A DNA stretch of 15,293 nucleotides from Intrasporangiaceae bacterium (GTDB lineage Bacteria > Actinomycetota > Actinomycetes > Actinomycetales > Dermatophilaceae), in contig JAAYSB010000095.1 of the NCBI GenBank assembly GCA_012518475.1, positions 1-15,293 of the forward strand, in the 5' to 3' direction. Shown here piece by piece: positions 1 to 6,587 of the stretch. The notes under the pieces were generated by a model. The model saw only the letters and a program-made list of their open reading frames with translations. It did no database searches and had not been told where the DNA came from. Every line of letters begins with the position of its first letter. The stretch's first letter is position 1. Both the position numbers and the translations under genes were made by a program.

Positions 1-1433
1 CGCTGCAGCACCGCGGCCAGGAGAGCGCCGGCATCGCGACGAGCGACGGGCACCGGCTCCTCGTCTACAAGGACATGGGTCTGGTCTCGCAGGTCTTCGA
101 CGAGCGTGCCCTGGCCTCCCTCGGCGGACACATCGCGATCGGGCACTGCCGCTACTCGACGACCGGTGGCTCGACGTGGGAGAACGCCCAGCCGACACTC
201 GGCGGGCACGAGGACAGCACCGTCGCCCTCGCGCACAACGGAAACCTCACCAACTCCGCCGAGCTGCGCCGTCTCGTCCAGTCCCGTGGAGCCGACTCGG
301 GGCTCACCGGCGAGCTGCGCCGCGGCAACACCACCGACACCGCCCTGGTCACCGCACTGCTGACCGACTCCCCGGACCGCTCGCTGCATGAGCGCGCCCT
401 CGAGGTGCTGCCGCTGCTGCGCGGCGCCTTCTGCTTCACCTTCATGGACGAGCACACGCTGTATGCCGCCCGCGACCCCCACGGGATCCGTCCCCTCGTC
501 CTCGGTCGACTCGAGCGCGGTTGGGTCGTCGCTTCCGAGACCGCCGCACTGGACATCGTCGGTGCCTCGTTCATCCGCGAGGTCGAGCCCGGCGAGCTCA
601 TCATGATCGACGAGGACGGTCTGCGCTCGCAGCGCTTCGCCGAGGCCGAGCCCAAGGGGTGCGTCTTCGAGTACGTCTATCTGGCCCGCCCGGACACGAC
701 AATCAACGGCCGCGTCGTCCATGAGTCCCGCGTCGAGATGGGACGCCGACTCGCCGCGGAGCACCCGGTCGAGGCCGACCTCGTCATCCCGACGCCCGAG
801 TCCGGCACCCCCGCCGCGATCGGGTATGCGCAGGGTTCCGGAATCCCGTACGGCCAGGGACTCGTGAAGAACGCCTATGTCGGGCGGACCTTCATCCAGC
901 CCTCCCAGACGATCCGACAGCTCGGAATCCGGTTGAAGCTCAACCCCCTTCGCGAGGTCATCCGCGGCAAACGGCTCGTCGTCGTCGACGACTCGATCGT
1001 GCGCGGCAACACCCAGCGCGCCCTGGTGCGGATGCTTCGTGAAGCCGGCGCCGCCGAGGTGCACGTGCGGATCTCCTCCCCTCCGGTGACGTGGCCCTGC
1101 TTCTACGGCATCGACTTCGCCTCCCGGGCCGAGCTCATCGCGACCGGTCTGTCCGTCGACGAGGTGTGCACCTCGATCGGCGCGGACTCGCTCGGCTACA
1201 TCTCCGAGGAGGGGATGATCGAGGCCACTCAGCAGCCGGAGTCACGGCTGTGCACGGCCTGCTTCACCGGCCGCTATCCCGTCGCGCTCCCCGAGGATCA
1301 GCACCTCGGCAAGGGTGTCCTCGAGCTGCAGCTCAGCTTCGACGGCGATGCTGCCGGCGCCGGGGACGAGACCCCCGCTGTTCCCTCCCGGCCGCCCACC
1401 TCGGGCCACCGTCCGGTCCAGACGACTCCCTGA
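1..1433 (+). CDS. purF: Amidophosphoribosyltransferase PurF, 5'-truncated by window edge
   Basis: Catalyses the first committed step of de novo purine synthesis, PRPP plus glutamine to 5-phosphoribosylamine, in the cytosol. The reading frame is already open at position 3 and begins LQHRGQESAGIA, a conserved stretch of the N-terminal glutamine amidotransferase domain. The start codon and the catalytic N-terminal Cys therefore lie upstream of the window, and the ATG at 75 (inside YKDMGLVSQVF) is internal. The PRPP-binding loop VVVDDSIVRGNT is at 978-1013. Cysteines at 660-662, 1098-1100, 1251-1253 and 1260-1262 (CTAC) match the four 4Fe-4S ligands of the Bacillus-type enzyme. The last ~30 residues are low-complexity and Pro/Gly/Ala-rich. 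It ends 39 nt before the convergent acyl-CoA dehydrogenase gene, with no terminator hairpin between them. In many actinobacteria purM follows directly; here it lies 3.5 kb away on the other strand. Identity is very secure. Confidence 0.97.
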   Translation, partial: LQHRGQESAGIATSDGHRLLVYKDMGLVSQVFDERALASLGGHIAIGHCRYSTTGGSTWENAQPTLGGHEDSTVALAHNGNLTNSAELRRLVQSRGADSGLTGELRRGNTTDTALVTALLTDSPDRSLHERALEVLPLLRGAFCFTFMDEHTLYAARDPHGIRPLVLGRLERGWVVASETAALDIVGASFIREVEPGELIMIDEDGLRSQRFAEAEPKGCVFEYVYLARPDTTINGRVVHESRVEMGRRLAAEHPVEADLVIPTPESGTPAAIGYAQGSGIPYGQGLVKNAYVGRTFIQPSQTIRQLGIRLKLNPLREVIRGKRLVVVDDSIVRGNTQRALVRMLREAGAAEVHVRISSPPVTWPCFYGIDFASRAELIATGLSVDEVCTSIGADSLGYISEEGMIEATQQPESRLCTACFTGRYPVALPEDQHLGKGVLELQLSFDGDAAGAGDETPAVPSRPPTSGHRPVQTTP

Positions 1434-1472
1434 GGCGAGCGGCGCATACCCCGTCGGTTTCGGGCAGATCCG

Positions 1473-2621
1473 TCAACGCGCCTCGCGGAGCATCTGCTTG
1501 GCGATGATGGTCCGCTGGATCTCACTCGTGCCCTCATAGAGGCGGAAGAGGCGGGCGTCGCGATAGAACCGCTCGACCGTGGTCTCGCGCATGTAGCCCA
1601 TACCGCCGTGGACCTGGACGGCGCGGTCGGCGACCCGGTCGACCATCTCGCTGCAGAAGAGCTTCGCGCAGGACGGGGCGGTCCGCTGGTCGGTGCCGTC
1701 GTCATAGGACCGGGCCGCCTCGATGACCATGGCGCGGCCGGCATAGGCCTCGGTGCGACTGTCGGCGAGCATGGCCTGAACGAGCTGGAACTGCCCGATC
1801 GGGATGCCGCCCTGGGTCTGGGTGGCGGCGTGGCTGACCATCTCCTCGATGAGGCGCTCGGCGAGGCCGACGCACAGGGCCGAGATGTGGAGGCGCCCCT
1901 TGGCCAGTGAGCGCATCGCCGCAGCGAAGCCCTCGCCCTCGACGCCGCCGATGAGCGCCTCAGCACCGACCACGACGTCGTCGAAGTGGATCACGGCGGT
2001 CTGGGCCCCGCGCTGGCCCATCTTTGTGTCGGGCCGGCCGACCGTCACACCAGGGAGGTCGGCATCGACGGCGAACACGGAGATCCCCTTGGCCCCGTCT
2101 GCGACCTCCCCGGTGCGGGCGAAGACCATGAACACGTCCGCCTGGGGCGCGTTGGTGATGAACCGCTTCTCGCCGGTGATCCGGAAGCCGCCGTCCTCGG
2201 TGCGCACCGCCTTGGTCCGCAGCCCGGAGGGGTCGGACCCGGCATCGGCCTCGGTGAGTGCGAAGGATCCGATGAGCTCGCCGGAGGCGAGGCCGGGAAG
2301 GTACCTCTGCTGCTGGTCCTCGGTGCCGAAGTTGACCAGCACCTGCCCGGCGATGCCGTTGTTCGTGCCGAACATCGACCGGAACGCCGGCGTGGTCCGC
2401 CCGACCGCCATGGCCAGCTGGACCTCCTCGCTCATCGACAGCCCGAGACCCCCGTACTCCTCCGGCAGGGCGTAGCCGAACAGACCCATCTCCGCCGCAG
2501 CCTCGCGGATCCGGTCCGGGATCCGGTCGGTCTCCTCGATCTCGTCCTCGGCCGGGATCACCTCCTTGTCCACGAAGCGGCGCACTGCGGCGAGAATCTC
2601 GGCGAACTCCTCGGATTCCAT
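1473..2621 (-). CDS. Acyl-CoA dehydrogenase
   Basis: A 382-residue FAD-dependent acyl-CoA dehydrogenase, the usual length for the short/branched-chain type. These enzymes introduce an alpha-beta double bond into an acyl-CoA and pass electrons to ETF. Visible family signatures are ALTEADAGSDPSG (substrate/FAD region, about residues 120-135), RITGEKRFITNA, the QVHGGMGYMRE block near residue 340, and YEGTSEIQRTIIAKQML at the C-terminus. Glu363 in YEGTSEI is at the position of the catalytic base. The ATG at 2619-2621 is preceded by AAGGAG (2631-2636, minus strand) at 9-nt spacing, which fixes the start. It is divergent from the permease gene, sharing a 160-nt gap, and convergent with purF. The acyl substrate cannot be told from sequence. 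A role in a common pathway with the permease and hydrolase is only a possibility suggested by the divergent layout. Confidence 0.93.
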   Translation of the reverse strand: MESEEFAEILAAVRRFVDKEVIPAEDEIEETDRIPDRIREAAAEMGLFGYALPEEYGGLGLSMSEEVQLAMAVGRTTPAFRSMFGTNNGIAGQVLVNFGTEDQQQRYLPGLASGELIGSFALTEADAGSDPSGLRTKAVRTEDGGFRITGEKRFITNAPQADVFMVFARTGEVADGAKGISVFAVDADLPGVTVGRPDTKMGQRGAQTAVIHFDDVVVGAEALIGGVEGEGFAAAMRSLAKGRLHISALCVGLAERLIEEMVSHAATQTQGGIPIGQFQLVQAMLADSRTEAYAGRAMVIEAARSYDDGTDQRTAPSCAKLFCSEMVDRVADRAVQVHGGMGYMRETTVERFYRDARLFRLYEGTSEIQRTIIAKQMLREAR

Positions 2622-2666
2622 CAGGTCGATCTCCTTGCTCGGTCGTGCCCACGTCAGGGGGAGAGG

Positions 2667-2711
2667 GTGGGTCCATCCTTGTGGTGGTCACGCCGACGAA
2701 CAAGGACCCAC
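2667..2711. promoter_or_regulatory. Candidate promoter and operator of the acyl-CoA dehydrogenase
   Basis: An imperfect inverted repeat: GTGGGTC (2667-2673) pairs with GACCCAC (2705-2711), and CTTGT (2678-2682) pairs with ACAAG (2700-2704). The left side carries a 4-nt bulge and the loop is 17 nt. On the minus strand the inner arms coincide with a possible promoter for the dehydrogenase gene: TTGTTC (2698-2703), 17-bp spacer, AAGGAT (2675-2680). Overlap of a dyad with both hexamers is what a repressor-controlled promoter would look like, but no regulator gene is adjacent. Confidence 0.35.
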
Positions 2712-2781
2712 GTCCGCCCCGCCGAACCACTGCGGGTCGAGATGCGGACCGCGCAGGCGGTCATCTGGCACGCTTCCACCT

Positions 2782-4320
2782 ATGAGCACGAGCGTTCCTG
2801 CGCCGCCACCGGAGACCCCGTCGACCGCATTCGAGGAGACCCGGCGCCTCGGCGTCGAGCAGACCGGAATCGAGATCATCGCCGAGGAGGAGCGCACGGC
2901 CAAGCCACGCGACCTGTTCTGGCCGTGGTTCGCGGCGAACATCTCCGTCTTCGGCATCTCCTACGCCGCCTTCGTCCTCGACTTCGGCATCTCGTTCTGG
3001 CAGGCCGTCGTCGTCACGATCATCGGCGTCATCGTCTCGTTCCTCCTCGTCGGCATCATCGCCATCGCGGGCAAGCGCGGCTCGGCGCCGACGATGATCC
3101 TGTCGCGAGCGGCGTTCGGCGTGCAGGGGCAGAAGGTGCCCGGCGTCGTCAGCTGGCTGGTCTCGATCGGGTGGGAGACCTTCCTCGCGATCCTCGCCGT
3201 TCTGGCTACCTCGACGATCTTCGCCCAGCTGGGTTGGGGCGGCGGCACGATGACGAAGATCATCGCCGCCATCGTCGTGGCCGCGCTCATCGTCGTCGCC
3301 TCCGTGATGGGCTACCACGTCATCATGAAGATGCAGTCGATCCTCACGTGGATCACGGCCGTCATCACGATCCTCTATGCCGCCCTGACGATCCGGCACA
3401 TCGACTGGGCAGCGATCTCCTCCCTACCGGCCGGCTCGATGGGCGCGGTCATCGGTGCCCTCGTCATGGTGATGACCGGATTCGGCCTCGGCTGGATCAA
3501 CATCGCCGCGGACTGGTCGCGCTACCAGCACCGCAGTGCCTCGAACGCCGCGATCGTCGGCTGGAACACCCTTGGTGGGGCGCTCGGCCCGACTGTGCTC
3601 GTGCTCTTCGGTCTGATGATCGCCGGCTCGAACGAGGAGGTCCGCGGGCAGATCGGCGATGACCCGATCGGGACCCTGGCCACGCTCCTGCCGACGTGGG
3701 TCCTTGTGCCGTTCCTCATCGCAGCGATCCTCGCGCTCGTCTCCGGCGCCGTGCTCGGCATCTACTCCTCGGGCCTGACGCTGCTCTCGCTCGGGGTGAA
3801 GATCCCGCGGCCCATGGCGGCTCTCGTCGACGGACTGATCCTGACCGCCGGCACCGTCTGGGTGGTGTTCTTCGCCGAGAGCTTCATCGGCCCGTTCCAG
3901 TCCTTCCTCATCACCCTCGGTGTGCCGCTCGCCTCGTGGGCGGGCATCATGATCGCCGACATCGCCCTGCGCAAGCGGGACTACGACGAGCAGGCGCTCT
4001 TCGACAGCAGTGGCCGCTACGGGTCCTGGGACTGGACGTCGATCGGCACGATGGTCGTCGCCACGATCATCGGCTGGGGCCTCGTCGTCAACCTCTTCGC
4101 CGAGGACGCGGCGTGGAACAACTGGCAGGGGTACCTCCTCGAGCCGCTCGGCCTGGCCACCTGGGTCTCGGCCGAGGAGGGCGGTCCGTACTGGGACGGC
4201 AACTGGGCCTATGCCAACCTCGGCGTCCTGCTCGCCCTCGTCCTGTCGTTCGTCGTCACGTACGTCGCCCGCCGCCGCACCGTCGCCCTCCAGGAGGAGC
4301 ACGTCGGGGTCGCGCGATGA
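2782..4320 (+). CDS. NCS1-family permease (cytosine/purine/allantoin type)
   Basis: A 512-residue integral membrane transporter of the nucleobase:cation symporter-1 family. It has about 12 hydrophobic helices beginning near residue 50 (WPWFAANISVFGISYAAFV), and carries the NCS1-typical ADWSRYQ motif around residue 240. Family members import cytosine, purines, hydantoins, allantoin, thiamine or pyridoxine with H+ or Na+; the substrate is not readable here. I chose ATG 2782 (MSTSVPAPPPETP), giving a ~45-residue hydrophilic N-terminus. The open frame extends upstream into the divergent gene, but that part is Arg/Ser-rich with no permease character. No Shine-Dalgarno precedes the ATG, so a leaderless mRNA is possible, with CACGCT at 2769-2774 as a weak -10. 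The stop overlaps the next start (ATGA), so permease and hydrolase are very likely co-translated and act on related compounds. Confidence 0.9.
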   Translation: MSTSVPAPPPETPSTAFEETRRLGVEQTGIEIIAEEERTAKPRDLFWPWFAANISVFGISYAAFVLDFGISFWQAVVVTIIGVIVSFLLVGIIAIAGKRGSAPTMILSRAAFGVQGQKVPGVVSWLVSIGWETFLAILAVLATSTIFAQLGWGGGTMTKIIAAIVVAALIVVASVMGYHVIMKMQSILTWITAVITILYAALTIRHIDWAAISSLPAGSMGAVIGALVMVMTGFGLGWINIAADWSRYQHRSASNAAIVGWNTLGGALGPTVLVLFGLMIAGSNEEVRGQIGDDPIGTLATLLPTWVLVPFLIAAILALVSGAVLGIYSSGLTLLSLGVKIPRPMAALVDGLILTAGTVWVVFFAESFIGPFQSFLITLGVPLASWAGIMIADIALRKRDYDEQALFDSSGRYGSWDWTSIGTMVVATIIGWGLVVNLFAEDAAWNNWQGYLLEPLGLATWVSAEEGGPYWDGNWAYANLGVLLALVLSFVVTYVARRRTVALQEEHVGVAR

Positions 4321-4853
4321 CGGTGCGGGACCGGGACGACTGGCTCGTCATCATCGACCCGCAGCTGATCTTCGCCAGCCCCGACACCTCTCCCTGGGGC
4401 TCGCCGCTGTGGGCTCAGACCGTGCCACACATCGAGGCACTCGCCCGCGAGTACGGACCCGAGAACACCGTCATCACCCGTTTCGTTGCCGACCCCTCCC
4501 TGGGCGGCTCGTGGGCGTCGTACTACGACAAGTGGCCCTTCGCCCTCGTCCCCGACGACGACGATCTGTATGCGGTGGTTCCGGAACTCGTGGGCCGCGC
4601 CGCGCATACCGTCACCGCAGGAACGTTCGGGAAGTGGAACGCGGACCTGCGCGCCATCGTCGGCGACCAGCCGACGCTCACGGTGGCCGGTGTCTCGACG
4701 GACTGCTGCGTCATCGCGACCGCGCTGCCGGCGGCCGATGACGGCGCGACCGTCCGGGTCGTCGCCGACGCCTGCGCCGGATCCTCACCCGAGGCCCACG
4801 ACCAGGCCATCGGCGCGCTGTCGCTCTTCGCCCCGCAGATCACCATCCTCTGA
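4317..4853 (+). CDS. Isochorismatase-family cysteine hydrolase
   Basis: A 178-residue cytosolic hydrolase of the isochorismatase/nicotinamidase superfamily. The expected triad is visible: Asp14 in VIIDPQ, Lys106 in GTFGKWNADL, and Cys131, the second Cys of GVSTDCCVIATAL. The residues before that Cys form the family's oxyanion/cis-peptide loop. Members cleave amides or ureides such as nicotinamide, N-carbamoylsarcosine, ureidoacrylate or biuret, and others cleave isochorismate. Residues alone do not choose between them. The ATG overlaps the permease stop by 4 nt (ATGA). An AGGAGG at 4292-4297 lies 19 nt upstream, too far to be an ideal ribosome site, so translation probably depends on coupling. 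Pairing with an NCS1 carrier favours import and hydrolysis of a pyrimidine-, hydantoin- or allantoin-derived amide as a nitrogen source; that is inference. Confidence 0.9.
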   Translation: MTVRDRDDWLVIIDPQLIFASPDTSPWGSPLWAQTVPHIEALAREYGPENTVITRFVADPSLGGSWASYYDKWPFALVPDDDDLYAVVPELVGRAAHTVTAGTFGKWNADLRAIVGDQPTLTVAGVSTDCCVIATALPAADDGATVRVVADACAGSSPEAHDQAIGALSLFAPQITIL

Positions 4854-4866
4854 CCCCGCCTCGCGG

Positions 4867-4902
4867 CGTGCCACAACCTGGCAATTGCCAGGTTGTGGCA
4901 CG
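4867..4902. repeat. Perfect 36-nt palindrome between convergent genes
   Basis: Each half reads CGTGCCACAACCTGGCAA from its outer end, and the halves meet at 4884/4885 with no mismatch. It sits 13 nt after the hydrolase stop and 12 nt before the purM stop, so it could form a very stable hairpin in both transcripts and serve as a bidirectional terminator. No T-tract follows on either strand, unlike a classical intrinsic terminator. A dispersed repeat or a protein-binding site is also possible. Confidence 0.85.
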
Positions 4903-4914
4903 GTCTCGGGTGGC

Positions 4915-6042
4915 TCAGCGGGGGTGCGTGCCGACCACCTGGACCGAGCCGCCCTCGACACCCTTCGCGCCGCGGACGACCTCGACGCCGTCCGCGATCG
5001 GCGCGTCCTGAGCTTCGTGGATCTCGCCCATGACCCAGGTCGGTATGCCGCGCTCACCGAGGTGGGCCACAGCGGCATCGACGTGGTCGGGGGAGACGAC
5101 GGCGGCGAAGCCGACGCCGAGGTTGAGGGTGCGCTCGAGATCGTCCTCGGGAACGTGTCCGAGCGAGCCCACGAGGTCGAAGATCGCCGGCCGCCGCCAC
5201 GTGGAGCGGTCCAGGCGGGCGTGCACGCCCGGGGGGAGGACCCGAGCGACGTTGGCCGCCAGCCCACCGCCGGTGACGTGGGAGAGGGCGTGGACGCCGC
5301 CGGGACCCCGGATGAGTGAGAGCAGGTCAGCCGCATACACCCGCGTTGGGGTGAGCAGGGCCTCGCCGAGGGTCGATCCGAGCTCGGGGACGTCACGGTC
5401 CAGGGCCCAGTCCGCGGTCGAGAAGACCCGGCGCACGAGAGAGTAGCCGTTCGAGTGCAGGCCGGAGGAGGCGAGACCGAGGACGACGTCACCGGGCTGG
5501 ACGAGGGAGGGCCGGAGGATGTCGGCGAACTCGACCACTCCCGTGGCGGCCCCGGCGACGTCGTACTCGTCCTCCCCGAGCAGGCCCGGGTGCTCGGCGG
5601 TCTCGCCGCCGACGAGTGCCACACCGGCCGAGGCGCAGGCCTCGGCGATCCCGCCGACGATCGCGGCGATCCGTTCGGGCACGACCCGGCCGCAGGCGAT
5701 GTAGTCGGTCATGAAGAGCGGCTCGGCCCCGCAGACGACGATGTCGTCGACCACCATCCCGACGAGGTCGAACCCGATCGTGTCGTGCTTGTCGAGCGCC
5801 TGCGCAATGGCGACCTTCGTGCCGACTCCGTCGGTCGAGGTGGCGAGGACGGGACGCTCCATCGCCGCGAGCGCCGAGGCGTCGAACATGCCGGCGAACC
5901 CACCGAGTCCGCCGAGGACCTCGGGGCGGGTCGCGCGATGCACGGAGGCCTTCATCAGCTCGACGGCCTTGTCGCCGGCTTCGATGTCGACACCGGCCGA
6001 TGCGTACGTGATCGGTGCGGGGGACGAGGGCTGGTCACTCAC
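4915..6042 (-). CDS. purM: Phosphoribosylformylglycinamidine cyclo-ligase PurM (AIR synthetase)
   Basis: ATP-dependent ring closure of FGAM to 5-aminoimidazole ribotide, step 5 of de novo purine synthesis. It is about 375 residues long and full length. Diagnostic stretches are ITYASAGVDIEAGDKAVELMK at the N-terminus (shared with mycobacterial PurM), DGVGTKVAIAQAL, the GFDLVGMVVDDIVVCGAEPLF block, ALVGGETAEHPG, and GLASSGLHSNGYSLVRRV. I place the start at GTG 6042-6040, because TAGGCT (6051-6056, minus strand), a good -10, ends 8 nt before it and no Shine-Dalgarno exists, which fits a leaderless mRNA. A TTG three codons upstream (6051) would overlap that -10 and is the alternative. It is transcribed towards purF's side of the window but on the opposite strand to purF, unlike the co-directional purF-purM pair known elsewhere. 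Confidence 0.95.
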   Translation of the reverse strand: MSDQPSSPAPITYASAGVDIEAGDKAVELMKASVHRATRPEVLGGLGGFAGMFDASALAAMERPVLATSTDGVGTKVAIAQALDKHDTIGFDLVGMVVDDIVVCGAEPLFMTDYIACGRVVPERIAAIVGGIAEACASAGVALVGGETAEHPGLLGEDEYDVAGAATGVVEFADILRPSLVQPGDVVLGLASSGLHSNGYSLVRRVFSTADWALDRDVPELGSTLGEALLTPTRVYAADLLSLIRGPGGVHALSHVTGGGLAANVARVLPPGVHARLDRSTWRRPAIFDLVGSLGHVPEDDLERTLNLGVGFAAVVSPDHVDAAVAHLGERGIPTWVMGEIHEAQDAPIADGVEVVRGAKGVEGGSVQVVGTHPR

Positions 6043-6050
6043 GGTGACCA

Positions 6051-6079
6051 AGCCTAGTCGGCGGCGTCTGGCCCGCCCA
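6051..6079 (-). promoter_or_regulatory. Candidate purM promoter (leaderless)
   Basis: On the minus strand, TGGGCG (6074-6079), a 17-bp spacer and TAGGCT (6051-6056). The -10 fits TANNNT well; the -35 is weak. The predicted transcription start falls on or next to the GTG at 6042, so the message would have no 5' leader. Confidence 0.45.
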
Positions 6080-6147
6080 CCCGGGCAGGGATGCCGCTCG
6101 CGCGGCTGTGCCCGGGCATACGGATGAGAGCGGGTGGCGACACCCGC
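6080..6147 (-). terminator. Two tandem hairpins after the DUF3073 gene
   Basis: Hairpin A is GCGGGTG (6130-6136), loop GCGA, CACCCGC (6141-6147). Hairpin B is compound: CCCGGGCA (6080-6087) pairs with TGCCCGGG (6109-6116), and inside it GCCGC (6093-6097) and GCGGC (6102-6106) close a TCGC loop. They lie 36-104 nt beyond the DUF3073 stop and immediately upstream of the purM -35. They probably end or attenuate the upstream transcript and so insulate purM. Neither has a U-tract, so termination is inferred. Confidence 0.4.
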
Positions 6148-6182
6148 ACACGTTCAGGGGACACAAAGGTCAGGTCAGCGAC

Positions 6183-6374
6183 TCAACGCTGGCCGGACGC
6201 CCATGCTCCGTACTCGTCGTCGTCCTCGCCGCTCTCGTCCGCCGACCACTTGTCGGAGGAGTTGGCGTCTCGGTGTAGTTCTCGCTCAAGCGCCCGCAGG
6301 TCTGTCTCGGGGCTGTAGTACTTCAGCTCCCGTGCGACCTTGGTCTGCTTGGCTTTCGCTCGGCCGCGCCCCAT
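6183..6374 (-). CDS. DUF3073 family protein
   Basis: A 63-residue, highly charged soluble protein of unknown function, conserved almost throughout Actinobacteria. The start MGRGRAKAKQTKVARELKYYSP and the acidic C-terminal half (DESGEDDDEYGAWA) are the family hallmarks. The N-terminal ~15 residues are strongly basic, which might suit nucleic-acid binding, but that is speculation. The ATG is preceded by AAGGGGG in the leader (about 6382-6388), a good ribosome site. In mycobacteria a homologue lies next to purM, and the same neighbourhood is kept here, with purM downstream on the same strand and the amino-acid dehydrogenase upstream. A SigR/SigH-like promoter match lies about 110 nt upstream. 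Confidence 0.92.
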   Translation of the reverse strand: MGRGRAKAKQTKVARELKYYSPETDLRALERELHRDANSSDKWSADESGEDDDEYGAWASGQR

Positions 6375-6487
6375 GGCGTGACCCCCTTGTGTGCGTCGTC
6401 CGGGGGCATCGTTAGAGCCGAAGTCGTGCCGTGCACTTCTTCGACTCCTTCGTAGCGTCCCGGGGGTTGTGTGTGTGTCGTGGGTGT

Positions 6488-6513
6488 AACGCTACATGAG
6501 TTCGAAGGATTCC
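6488..6513 (-). promoter_or_regulatory. SigR/SigH-type promoter match ahead of DUF3073
   Basis: On the minus strand, GGAAT (6509-6513), an 18-nt spacer and GTT (6488-6490). This is an exact fit to the GGAAT-N18-GTT consensus of the actinobacterial thiol-oxidative-stress sigma factor SigR (SigH in mycobacteria). It lies between the dehydrogenase stop (6588) and the DUF3073 start (6374), in the right orientation, and predicts a leader of roughly 105 nt. Confidence 0.5.
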
Positions 6514-6587
6514 GCTCCTTCCCGCCCGAAGGGCGAGAGGCCTGCCCGGCAAACCCGGATGGGGTATGCGTGGATGCGCCCGTGGGG

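Noticed and set aside
75..77. ATG as the start of purF
   Set aside because: The frame continues upstream with conserved PurF sequence (LQHRGQESAGIA) to the window edge, so this Met is internal.
1986..3662. Long + strand open frame (558 codons) antisense to the acyl-CoA dehydrogenase and running into the permease
   Set aside because: Arg/Gly/His-rich shadow of high-G+C coding DNA; the dehydrogenase and permease in other frames carry all recognisable motifs.
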